Assembly: GCA_023266215.1 (NCBI GenBank)
Contig: JAHFRQ010000007.1
Span: 18,053 to 82,052 of the forward strand
DNA from: Gammaproteobacteria bacterium
GTDB lineage: Bacteria > Pseudomonadota > Gammaproteobacteria > Coxiellales > Coxiellaceae
Length of the DNA stretch: 64,000 bases
Direction: 5' to 3'
Part shown: piece by piece, positions 46,223 to 54,808 of the stretch
Layout of the letters: each line of letters begins with the position of its first letter
How positions within the stretch are numbered: the first letter of the stretch is position 1
Program-made: the position numbers and the translations under genes
The notes under the pieces: model-generated
Database searches by the model: none
Told to the model about the DNA's origin: nothing
What the model saw: the letters and a program-made list of their open reading frames with translations, nothing else

Positions 46223-47410
46223 ATGCAATTTAGTATTCTTTCAAGTTTTCTGATTATTTTGTCCATCGCACTGACCGTTGCGATTATTTGTCGATTGCTA
46301 AAACTACCCGTTATTTTAGGTTATTTGTTTGTGGGCATTTTAGTTGGGCCGCACAACTTAGGCTGGTTGCCCTCAACCGATAAAATTAAAATTCTTGCTG
46401 ATTTTGGGGTTGTTTTACTGATGTTCACAGTCGGTCTTGAGTTTTCAGTTTCTAAATTATACATGTTAAGGCGATCTGCATTTTTTGTCGGTACTTTTCA
46501 GGTACTTTTTTGTATTGTTACCACCACTTGGGTTGCATTATTTTTCAAAATCGACTTGGTGCCTGCAACCATTATTGGCAGCATTGTAGCCATGTCATCA
46601 ACTGCAATTGTCATGAAGCAATTAACAGATCAGTCAGAATTAAATACGCGCTATGGCTTGCATGCGATGGGTATTTTGTTATTTCAAGATTTAGCTGTTA
46701 TTCCTATTCTTGTTTTTATCGTTGCTTTTACGAATAATGCGCACCCGCTTTATGGTCAAACAATTTTATGGGCTTTGTTAAAAGGCGTCATTGCAATTTC
46801 AGTTATTTTAATTGCTGGAAAATTGTTTTTGGGTCCCCTATTTCAATTTATTGCTCGCATGAAGCATGTTGAAATATTTACCCTGGCGGTATTATTGGTG
46901 TCGGTTGGCTCGTCTTGGATCAGCCATGAATTAGGCTTGTCTTATGCGTTGGGCGCCTTTATCGCAGGAATGATGCTGGCGGAATGCGAGCACAAATCAC
47001 AAATTAAATCTGAAATTCGGCCTTTTCGCGATGTTTTACTAGGATTATTTTTCATTTCAATTGGCATGCTAGCCAATGTGCCGGAATGGATAACCAATTG
47101 GCAATGGATTTTATTATTTTTATCGGCGCTGATGATTGGAAAACCACTGGTCATCGTCATTTTGAGCATTTTTACCCGCTACGATTTATCAACCTCGGTG
47201 CGCACGGGATTATTATTGGCGCAAGGCGGTGAATTTGGGTTTGCCATTTTATTTTTAATATTACGTGACAACTTAATTCCTGAAGTCTGGGGGCAATCTA
47301 TTTTAGCCGGCATGCTCATCAGCTTTTTATGCTCACCCATTTTTATTCGATACAACCGTGAAATTACGCAATTTTTTCTTGGAAAGCAGAATAAAATCAT
47401 CGAAAGCTAA
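46223..47410 (+). CDS. CPA2-type monovalent cation:proton antiporter (KefB-like, no TrkA domain)
   Basis: A membrane protein with about 12 segments. LLKLPVILGYLFVGILVGP near residue 25, GVVLLMFTVGLEFS near 66, VAMSSTAIV near 120, LLFQDLAVIP near 152 and LGAFIAGMMLAE near 242 are typical of the Kef/CPA2 exchanger domain, which moves K+ or Na+ against protons. The C-terminal TrkA/RCK regulatory domain found in KefB and KefC is missing. I prefer the ATG with AGGA upstream; starts at 46175 or 46190 add up to 16 residues. Confidence 0.85.
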   Translation: MQFSILSSFLIILSIALTVAIICRLLKLPVILGYLFVGILVGPHNLGWLPSTDKIKILADFGVVLLMFTVGLEFSVSKLYMLRRSAFFVGTFQVLFCIVTTTWVALFFKIDLVPATIIGSIVAMSSTAIVMKQLTDQSELNTRYGLHAMGILLFQDLAVIPILVFIVAFTNNAHPLYGQTILWALLKGVIAISVILIAGKLFLGPLFQFIARMKHVEIFTLAVLLVSVGSSWISHELGLSYALGAFIAGMMLAECEHKSQIKSEIRPFRDVLLGLFFISIGMLANVPEWITNWQWILLFLSALMIGKPLVIVILSIFTRYDLSTSVRTGLLLAQGGEFGFAILFLILRDNLIPEVWGQSILAGMLISFLCSPIFIRYNREITQFFLGKQNKIIES

Positions 47411-47538
47411 CCGACAGGGTGCTTTTTGTAATCTTAAGACAGCATTAATTTTTTAAAAAAATCAAAAAGAAGTTTACAACGCTGCATTGATTGCTTAGCA
47501 TGCAACCTGGTTAACTATTTACTTTGTGTTAGAGAAAA

Positions 47539-48921
47539 ATGAGATCATCCGCGCTACCAACCGTATTAGTGGATTTCGAGTCTTTTTTTATTGAAAGAAT
47601 TGATTTGGCATCAGGCAAATTTTATCTTGCTATTCGCCCCTATTTTTTAAAACTCTTTGGCAATGATTTACAGTCTAAAAGTTTACGTATTGTTTTCTTT
47701 TCAAAATATAAAATGGGAAACTCAACTAGTTACCCAGATAAAAAGAAATTAAGTCTATTTGGCGGTGGATTCTACCTAGATGATATTATCGATCTTTTTA
47801 AATCAGCATTTCCAAACACTTTTCCATTTGCTTGTCTTGACGATTTTTCTGCTCGTCTTTTAGATTGTAGTTATTTAAACATTACCTCGGACATTACCCC
47901 GGAGCAATTAAAACGTGCGCTGGTCATCTCTGGTTATAAATCAATATTAGATGCTGCGTCAGTAGCCCATAAACATAATCACCCAACTCTTTATATTTCA
48001 TATAGCACACTGATGCCAGGCGAGCTCTCAAGAACAGATCGCAACCATGTCAGAACAAAAATCCTAGATAAAAAAATTGCAAATGGAACCTTTCTTCTAT
48101 CGATTGATATTGACGATACACTTTTTTGGCGCGGAATTATTAACCATTATATTGTTGGATTAACAGAAGAACATGTAGCGTTAAGTAAAATATGTGGATT
48201 GAACGCAAAAATTACATTAACGACTGCTCGAATTTCAGATGAAAAAGAGCGACAAAAAAGGCATCTTCGTTGTTTAGAAACAAATTCATTCATTCTTTCA
48301 AAAGCGTACAGCGAAAGCCAATATGATTATGCATGCGACATTCTCAAAACGTTTGTGGAAACTCTAAAAATCCAAATGCCTGAGGAATCTTTTGCTCTGT
48401 CCTATAATGACGATATTCATTTTTTAGGGCATCTTGATGGCACCCAAACAGTATGGGGACAATCCAAAGCATTTTTTCTGCTCGAAAAATTAATCCTCGA
48501 TCCTTTGCTTCATATCGCTCACGTGGATGACTCTTTAGAAGAAAAAGAATTTTTCGATTTACTAAACCGATACCGATCAGGCAATATATATTTAGAAACT
48601 TTAATAACAGAGATCAGTAAGCACAACTATGGCGACCCCACAGCGCTCAATAAAATAATTACGATGCTGCGCACCACAGATCGCGAAGCAATTTTTAATG
48701 CCATTGACCGACTTGATTTTGTTCAGGCTTATCCTGATGGAACGCTTACAGAAAAAGAGACTTTAAAAGATCAGAAGGTCATTGAGACATGGCTTCTTGG
48801 TCCGCTACCACCAACGCCACCGCTTGTATCAACGAACAGCTTCGCCTTTTCTGCAGCGCCTGCTGCACAAGTCTCAGAGATCCCACTCAACCCGCCGCAG
48901 GGCCACCAAAACGGCATGTAG
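47539..48921 (+). CDS. HAD-motif protein, candidate Dot/Icm effector
   Basis: A 460-residue soluble protein without signal peptide. HAD phosphatase motifs are in order: motif I SIDIDDTLFW (D190, D192), motif II KITLTTAR (T228/T229), a candidate motif III lysine near 310, and motif IV AHVDDSLEEKEF (D330, D331). No known enzyme family is matched overall. The C-terminus has a charged LTEKETLKDQK stretch then a Pro-rich tail. It lies next to the Dot/Icm genes, has its own long leader, and such solo HAD proteins are frequent among effectors of Legionellales. Secretion is inferred. Confidence 0.6.
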   Translation: MRSSALPTVLVDFESFFIERIDLASGKFYLAIRPYFLKLFGNDLQSKSLRIVFFSKYKMGNSTSYPDKKKLSLFGGGFYLDDIIDLFKSAFPNTFPFACLDDFSARLLDCSYLNITSDITPEQLKRALVISGYKSILDAASVAHKHNHPTLYISYSTLMPGELSRTDRNHVRTKILDKKIANGTFLLSIDIDDTLFWRGIINHYIVGLTEEHVALSKICGLNAKITLTTARISDEKERQKRHLRCLETNSFILSKAYSESQYDYACDILKTFVETLKIQMPEESFALSYNDDIHFLGHLDGTQTVWGQSKAFFLLEKLILDPLLHIAHVDDSLEEKEFFDLLNRYRSGNIYLETLITEISKHNYGDPTALNKIITMLRTTDREAIFNAIDRLDFVQAYPDGTLTEKETLKDQKVIETWLLGPLPPTPPLVSTNSFAFSAAPAAQVSEIPLNPPQGHQNGM

Positions 48922-49122
48922 ATGCACAAATGGCGCTGAGCCTTGCATATTCTCTGATTCTGCGACTTCTCGCTCGCCTGCATCAAATGCCCAGCGCTTC
49001 AAAACCGCAATCTTTTCCTCGCGCGATAAACGCACATCCAAGACAACTTCTTCTGGTGACGCATAACAGCTTTGCGGATCCTGCATGATGATCTCCATTT
49101 CAGTGAGTTTCATCTTTCTCAT
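48874..49122 (-). CDS. Small conserved acidic protein
   Basis: An 82-residue protein with an ideal GAGGAG ribosome-binding site eight bases before the ATG. The sequence MQDPQSCYASPEEVVLDVRLSREEKIAVLKRWAFDARE-like, then EVAESENM, matches a pattern I know from uncharacterised proteobacterial proteins (PEEV, LSREEKI.IL..W..DA.E..VA..E.M). It ends 48 bases inside the 3' end of the convergent HAD gene. Function unknown. Confidence 0.75.
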   Translation of the reverse strand: MRKMKLTEMEIIMQDPQSCYASPEEVVLDVRLSREEKIAVLKRWAFDAGEREVAESENMQGSAPFVHLHAVLVALRRVEWDL

Positions 49123-49462
49123 CACATTTTCTCCTCACTATTCTGCTTCAAAACCCCTGTAAAACAAGCGTAAAAAAAAATGGTTGACACGCGCTTGGGA
49201 ATAGTTTAAAAAATCAGTTCGTTTTGTAAATTTTTGCTCTTTTCCCACATCAGAGCGCTTGCATTTTTTCCTGCATCGCATCACATTAACCGATTATTTC
49301 GGTCTGTATATTAATTATACAACGCTATAGAATTTACTTTGAAATATTAATATAACTCATTGATTACAAAATACTTATTTTTAGCACAATTTTTGCACAT
49401 TGTTTAAATAAAAAACAGTTCGTTAAAGTGATGCTTTAGGATTATGTTATAGTCAGTTGATT
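49123..49462. other. Intergenic region between the small gene and dotO
   Basis: No open frame of note. A TTGACA (49184-49189) with TAAAAA 17 bases later points to the right, towards no gene. The rest is AT-rich and must contain the promoter of the small gene on the minus strand and the end of the dot transcript. No clear terminator is seen. Confidence 0.4.
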
Positions 49463-52456
49463 TTATTCAGTATGATACGCCTTAATTAAATTATCGATCA
49501 TTTGGGTCATCACGCTTTCTTTGCCGTTGTCATCGATAAATCCAGTTTCTTCTTTAAAATCAGCGTACATATCTTCGAGTAATTTAATCGCTGTACCGCC
49601 CGGGAATTGCTGCGCTAATAATTTACGCGCCTGCCTTGGGCCAATTTTTTGATACAGCTGATTGCGAATAAACACGTCTTCTGCAGAAGTATTCAGCGCC
49701 CACAATTCAATCGGGCCTAATGTAGAGGTAAGTAATTGCGTATTCATCCCGCCCTTGGTTGCAAACTGCGCCAAGAAAGTCGCGCCACCTTCTGTTGGGC
49801 CGTGCACTCTGTTTTTAAGTGTATTTCTTGCAGTATTAGATAATCCAAATGTCGCGGCGGTTTTTTGAACGGCTTGCTCGGGACCTGCTTCCATAATAAA
49901 AATCGAGGTCGCAAATTCGACCATCACAGAATCAAAATCATCGAGTGATTGAGACAAGAGTGCAATTTGCACTTTCCATTTTCTGCCTTCGCGCATGTCT
50001 TGCACGACTTGATCACGAACGGCTTGCGCTTTTGACGTTCGGTGAAATTCATCGAACACAATGCGTTTGGGATCTTCGCGAATTTCAGCAATACGCGCAT
50101 GATGATAGGTTCGATACGCTTCTGGCATATCGGACACATTATCTTCGGTTAGATAATAATGTCTTGCCAACACGTAGCGCGCCAACATATACATCACGGC
50201 CGTTTGTCGATTCGATGTATCGCTGCCGCTTCTGGCAACCTCATCTAAATCCAAGGCGACAATTTTGGCATCACCTAAATCAAATCGTGTTGCTTGCGCA
50301 ATAATCGGATATTCGCGCACAGCACTTGAAATCATGCGCGAGAAAGCGTGAATTAAATCTTCGTTAGTTGGCGCTTTAATTTTGCCGTACAAATCTTGAA
50401 TCGCAGGCAGTCTACAAATAGAAGTCACATCTGCGAGTACTGGCGCGGCATAGCGTTGCGCGAGCATGGCTTCATGCGCAAATCCCGCCATAAATAAAGC
50501 ATCGGTAATTTCCCACCACGTTGTTTTCGCATCTTTGACAAATCCGATTTCTTCTAAAACACCATCGACGATTTCTGACATTCCCGCCGCATACACATTG
50601 GCCTTGCCTTCATCTGCAAAATTTTTATAAAGCTCGTCGATAATTAATCCTGACATATCAGAAACGCCGTCATACGCTTTATCACTGCCGACGGGTGTTG
50701 CTAATAACGCTAAAAAATTCACGAGAAAGCTGCGTTCTTGAGGCGTTGGATATCGACAACCTAATTGCGTATCAAATGGATTAATCGCATATTCAGATCG
50801 CATGCGCAAACGATGATGCGCCACCAAATGTTTTTGACTCAGTGGCAACGCGTCTTTTAATAAAGAAATTAATCCGCTGCTCGAGGGTCCAATATCAATA
50901 ATAGCAATACGCGGCAAACGCGAAATACCCGACGACAAACACACTGCTAAATTAATCGCATTGGATAAAACAGATTTACCAGAACCGGGTCGCGCATAAA
51001 ATAAATCAATCCAGGTAGTTTGCTGGCTAGAGCCCGGTTGATACGGCCACGGCTTTCCATCCGGTGAGCGAAATAAAATCGCCCCATTTTTCCAAGGCGA
51101 TGCCGGACGAAATAACGGCAGCATATAAAGCACATTGGACAGCGGCGCAATGCTGGGTGTTGCAGGATTATCTTGCGACACGCCTAACATGGTTGATACT
51201 GCGCCTTGAAATGCATCACCCGAAATTTCAGACACATCGCACGAGCCCCAGCCTTGAATCGCTTTAGCCAGCATCGATGCACGTGCGCGCAATAAACGAA
51301 TATCACCTTCAGGCGCCCAAGTAGAGGCTGACACACGCAGTCTCACGACCGCGTCATCTGTATTTAAATTAATATATTGCAATAATTTCAATGAATCCGT
51401 AATTAATCTATTTTGCGCGGATGTCACACTTAAAACAGATGCGATCGCAGAGCGCACTTGCGAAAAACCCAAGCCATTACTTTCAATTGCAAATGACATG
51501 CGCCAGGGAATTTGTGTTTGCAATGTGCGCGAAAATAATCGCACAAAATTTTGTAATTCTTTTGGAAATAAATCAATGTACACGGTTGCGTAGTCACGAT
51601 CGCCGATACGCGTTGTGCGCAAATTAATATTTTCAGCATCTCTTGGCAACACTTGGCGCGCCAATGAAGGCCATAATACATCTGAAATTTCGCCCTTCGA
51701 TTTTTTTAATTCTTGTATCGTAATTTTATCGCCCGGCAAAACAGGTTGCCACGTTGGTGCGGTAAATTCAGGATCCGCACTTTTGCGAATAACAAAAACC
51801 GCTTCATGCACAGGCAATAATGCAGCAATTAAGCCATATTGTTGAAAATCACTCACCACAGATCGCACATATGAATCATGACTTTCGCGCAAATCGGGTA
51901 CGGCCGCAATAATATTTTGCGTATACTCAAAGCTCGGTATTTTCATTTCCCGAATCATTTTTATCTTGTCTTTATTGGCGCGCTTCATTTGTTCTGGCGT
52001 TAAAGATTGCAATCCTGTGGTTAACACCATATACACTTCTTCGTGCGCGCAATATCGCGATAAATAATTAACGCGCTCTGCAAATAAATCATCCAGACGC
52101 AATGACAAGCGATTGGCGGTGGCAACCGCTGGCGCTAAAATTTCTGTGAGCTCACCTTTGACTTCATCTTTGTTATAACAAAAATAAACCTGTATCGAAT
52201 GACCCGATTGTGACATCGTTGTTTGCAATGTTTGCTGCAAGCCGTTTTGAATTTGATCAAATTCATCTTGACCAATTAATGATTTTACGCCATCAATGCG
52301 AATCACAGATAATAATGATCCGTCGTGATTCACCAAAACAGTGGGGCTATCTGCTGTTTGCAAATCACAATATGAAGCCGTTGTTTGATGCAATGAGGTG
52401 CTCATCCATGATAAAAATGGCTCAAAGAAATCTGACATGCTGGAAAAAACTGACAT
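49463..52456 (-). CDS. dotO: Type IVB secretion ATPase DotO (IcmB)
   Basis: A 997-residue VirB4-like ATPase of the Dot/Icm system. The N-terminal opening MSVFSSMSDFFEPFLSWMSTSLHQTTASYCDLQTADSPTVL matches IcmB. Walker A is in FYARPGSGKSVLSNAI near residue 490 and Walker B in RIVFDEFHR near 812; the ALLSQSLDDF segment near 845 is also typical. It forms the cytoplasmic energy complex with DotB. It is the last gene of the dotK-to-dotO block; icmF/icmH do not follow. Confidence 0.95.
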   Translation of the reverse strand: MSVFSSMSDFFEPFLSWMSTSLHQTTASYCDLQTADSPTVLVNHDGSLLSVIRIDGVKSLIGQDEFDQIQNGLQQTLQTTMSQSGHSIQVYFCYNKDEVKGELTEILAPAVATANRLSLRLDDLFAERVNYLSRYCAHEEVYMVLTTGLQSLTPEQMKRANKDKIKMIREMKIPSFEYTQNIIAAVPDLRESHDSYVRSVVSDFQQYGLIAALLPVHEAVFVIRKSADPEFTAPTWQPVLPGDKITIQELKKSKGEISDVLWPSLARQVLPRDAENINLRTTRIGDRDYATVYIDLFPKELQNFVRLFSRTLQTQIPWRMSFAIESNGLGFSQVRSAIASVLSVTSAQNRLITDSLKLLQYINLNTDDAVVRLRVSASTWAPEGDIRLLRARASMLAKAIQGWGSCDVSEISGDAFQGAVSTMLGVSQDNPATPSIAPLSNVLYMLPLFRPASPWKNGAILFRSPDGKPWPYQPGSSQQTTWIDLFYARPGSGKSVLSNAINLAVCLSSGISRLPRIAIIDIGPSSSGLISLLKDALPLSQKHLVAHHRLRMRSEYAINPFDTQLGCRYPTPQERSFLVNFLALLATPVGSDKAYDGVSDMSGLIIDELYKNFADEGKANVYAAGMSEIVDGVLEEIGFVKDAKTTWWEITDALFMAGFAHEAMLAQRYAAPVLADVTSICRLPAIQDLYGKIKAPTNEDLIHAFSRMISSAVREYPIIAQATRFDLGDAKIVALDLDEVARSGSDTSNRQTAVMYMLARYVLARHYYLTEDNVSDMPEAYRTYHHARIAEIREDPKRIVFDEFHRTSKAQAVRDQVVQDMREGRKWKVQIALLSQSLDDFDSVMVEFATSIFIMEAGPEQAVQKTAATFGLSNTARNTLKNRVHGPTEGGATFLAQFATKGGMNTQLLTSTLGPIELWALNTSAEDVFIRNQLYQKIGPRQARKLLAQQFPGGTAIKLLEDMYADFKEETGFIDDNGKESVMTQMIDNLIKAYHTE

Positions 52457-52466
52457 AAAACCCCGC

Positions 52467-53090
52467 TCATCCTAATGCGTGCAATCCTGAATCCGCCCAC
52501 GCAACCATTTCTGCAGAAAAACGCGATAAATTCGGCAATAATCGAATGGATTTTGCCATCGCGCTATGAAATTCAGGCGCCTTTTCTACTTTGGCATCAA
52601 TTAACATTTGTCCAAATAAAGCCGGATTACTCATGCCTTCGCCAATTTGTTCTTCCACAATTTGCGCGCGTAATTTTAATCCGCGATAAATGCTGCTCGC
52701 ATTCGACGCTTCTTTTAAGCGATAGAGTTGCGATGCAAATAATACATGACACAGCGCATTTAATTCTGTTTGCGAGAGCTCAGGCAAATAAATTAAAACC
52801 CCGCCGCCAAAATCACTTTTACCAACCGCCTCTAAAAAAAAGCATTGTGCGCACATGCCACAAGCTGTTACTAAATTATCACGCTTATTACTTAAATAAT
52901 TTCCATTTAAATTAATCGTTTCTAAAAATTGCTTTGCTTCAAATCCACAAAACTGACAAGTAAAATGATCTCGCGCATGAATTTTTTCTTGGAAATTTAA
53001 AAAAGCAGAATCTGATTTGCGTAAAACAAACAACCGCCAATTATTGGCGGTTGCGGTTAATTCAATGTCACGGTTTACGCTCATATTCAA
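52467..53090 (-). CDS. dotN: Type IVB coupling-complex protein DotN (IcmJ)
   Basis: A 207-residue zinc protein. The HNH-like zinc site is visible as CQFCGFEAKQF near residue 45 and TACGMCAQCFF near 75. DotN belongs to the DotL/M/N coupling complex that collects effectors. The size matches IcmJ. It lies 10 bases upstream of dotO, as in Legionella. Confidence 0.93.
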   Translation of the reverse strand: MNMSVNRDIELTATANNWRLFVLRKSDSAFLNFQEKIHARDHFTCQFCGFEAKQFLETINLNGNYLSNKRDNLVTACGMCAQCFFLEAVGKSDFGGGVLIYLPELSQTELNALCHVLFASQLYRLKEASNASSIYRGLKLRAQIVEEQIGEGMSNPALFGQMLIDAKVEKAPEFHSAMAKSIRLLPNLSRFSAEMVAWADSGLHALG

Positions 53091-53119
53091 CTTACCGCCG
53101 ACAGAAATCTCAAGAAAAA

Positions 53120-53506
53120 CTAGCCGCCCACCAAGGAGGTAGCGCCACCGCCAGTGGTTGCAAATTTTGCTGTTGAGCCGAATACTGCTTTTGTCGCCGT
53201 TGGCAACAATGTTGGAAAAACAACCAATGCCGCACCAATTAACAGCAAAGTCACGCCTTGGCTAATGGGCACTTGCGTAGGATTGAGTTTGTGCTGATGA
53301 AATTTAAAGAACGACGCCATGATAAAACCAATACCGGTAACCAAAGCAATATCTTCGAGAATTTTTACAAAACTGCCTACTGATTTTGATATGTTGGTTG
53401 CAATGGTTGAAACCGCAATTCCCGATGCCACTGCCAATCCTGTTTCTACATAAAACAATGCTGCCATGATGGCGATCAATAAAGACCATTTAATTACTTT
53501 TTTCAT
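53120..53506 (-). CDS. dotP: Small membrane protein DotP (IcmD)
   Basis: A 128-residue protein with three hydrophobic segments; the first resembles a signal anchor (WSLLIAIMAALFYVETGLAVA). IATNISKSVGSFVKILEDIALVTGIGFI and the HKLNPTQVPISQGVTLLLIGAALVVFPTLLP motif are typical of IcmD/DotE-like proteins, as is the Gly-rich end. I chose the ATG at MKKVIKW; a longer frame has no support. Confidence 0.9.
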   Translation of the reverse strand: MKKVIKWSLLIAIMAALFYVETGLAVASGIAVSTIATNISKSVGSFVKILEDIALVTGIGFIMASFFKFHQHKLNPTQVPISQGVTLLLIGAALVVFPTLLPTATKAVFGSTAKFATTGGGATSLVGG

Positions 53507-53569
53507 AACAAAAACTCCGTAGTTAATTTTAAAGTTTATAATACTCGCCCACACAAAATAAAGCACTAG

Positions 53570-54067
53570 CTAATTCGTAAAGCCCAATAAGGCCTCAAGC
53601 AAATCAACCGTACCCACAATATTGACGCACAAAATACCTGCTAAAATATGAATTAAAGCTTTTCCCATTGTGCCTTGTTGGCCTTGATGATCGCCGCTGC
53701 GCGCCAGCAAAACCAAACCCCTTATAAATGATCCCACGCCGATAACTCTTACAAACATCAAAATAGGTGGAATAAAAGCACCTAACCCAGTCGTATCACC
53801 CGAGTATTGTAATGGATTTGAATTTCCCCACAGCGCCAGCAAAGCAGTACCAATAAAAGTCGGGAGAATTAATAATGCACTGCCGCTGATAATCATCAAC
53901 AAAGGGCCTGCCATCGTCATTTGCATTGACATCATGGTGCGCTGCTCGCCATACTTTTTAAGCTTAAAAAAGGCACCTAAAAATAAAGCTAAGCCGATGG
54001 CAATGGCAATGACTTGCAGAATCCTGGCAAGGTACTCAAAATTTTGAGATAAAATCATGGGTGTCAT
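53570..54067 (-). CDS. dotE: Inner-membrane protein DotE (IcmC)
   Basis: A 165-residue protein with four membrane segments. The segment FLGAFFKLKKYGEQRTMMS near residue 27 corresponds to FKFHQHKLNPTQ of DotP, showing that the two are related. A GALIP-like GAFIPPILMFVRVIGVGSFIRGL and the GKALIHILAGILCVN motif match IcmC. I start at the ATG after GGGATCG; a TTG at 54079 directly follows the dotF stop. Confidence 0.9.
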   Translation of the reverse strand: MTPMILSQNFEYLARILQVIAIAIGLALFLGAFFKLKKYGEQRTMMSMQMTMAGPLLMIISGSALLILPTFIGTALLALWGNSNPLQYSGDTTGLGAFIPPILMFVRVIGVGSFIRGLVLLARSGDHQGQQGTMGKALIHILAGILCVNIVGTVDLLEALLGFTN

Positions 54068-54079
54068 GCGCGATCCCAA

Positions 54080-54808
54080 TTAATAATCATTTTTGCCATA
54101 AATAATTTTGCGTCCGCTACTGGTGGTAACAATCCCATTCGTTGCGTCAATGGCGCGCACGGTACCATAGCCCGTCACATTATCACCCACTGTCACTGTC
54201 ATCGTTTCTGTTCCTGAAGTAATCCAAGCGCGATCGGGCACAACGGCTCTTAAATGAAACACAATAGCGGGTTTTATTTTTCCTTGTACAGTCATTTGCG
54301 CCAAAATCTGATCGACTTTGACTGTCAACGCTTCCACTTGTGCTGATAAATCCGTGACGGTTTGACGTAATTGCTGATTGTCTGCGCGTGATTGATCTAT
54401 TTTATTTTGCATGTCAGCAATTTGTGATTGCAGCGCCTGTAATTTTGTTTCTGTTTGTGAAGAATGGCCTTGCAAAGAATTAAGCGAGTTTAATAAATCA
54501 TTATCTTGTGGCTGCACCACCGGCTGCGCAACGACTGCGGGTTTGACAACGGGTACCGTGCGATCTGAATTGACAATACGAATAAAAATAATGGCAATGA
54601 TCACAGCAACGATCACTAAAATAATGCGTTTATTACGCATTTGCGGTAAATGCATATTTTTCAAAAAACCATTGGCGCGAGCCGGTTCTTCATTTGATGA
54701 TCCGTCGCCCGCAGCTTGATTATCTGCACTTGGATTATGCGTCACATATTCTTCTTGCGGAAATTGATACTCATCATCCGAAGGCGTTTTTTTATTATCA
54801 TCAATCAT
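54080..54808 (-). CDS. dotF: Inner-membrane protein DotF (IcmG)
   Basis: A 242-residue bitopic protein: an acidic cytoplasmic part, a membrane segment near residues 60-78 (IILVIVAVIIAIIFI), then a coiled coil (residues about 110-165, ...LQALQSQIADMQNKIDQSRADNQQLRQ...) and a beta-rich C-terminal domain. It overlaps the dotG end by eight bases. It is a component of the Dot/Icm core complex and was proposed to bind effectors. Confidence 0.9.
   Translation of the reverse strand: MIDDNKKTPSDDEYQFPQEEYVTHNPSADNQAAGDGSSNEEPARANGFLKNMHLPQMRNKRIILVIVAVIIAIIFIRIVNSDRTVPVVKPAVVAQPVVQPQDNDLLNSLNSLQGHSSQTETKLQALQSQIADMQNKIDQSRADNQQLRQTVTDLSAQVEALTVKVDQILAQMTVQGKIKPAIVFHLRAVVPDRAWITSGTETMTVTVGDNVTGYGTVRAIDATNGIVTTSSGRKIIYGKNDY

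Noticed and set aside
49184..49212. TTGACA/TAAAAA promoter-like pair pointing right between the small gene and dotO
   Set aside because: Nothing is encoded downstream on that strand and the -10 box is weak. Without a terminator or conserved RNA, I do not call a small RNA here.
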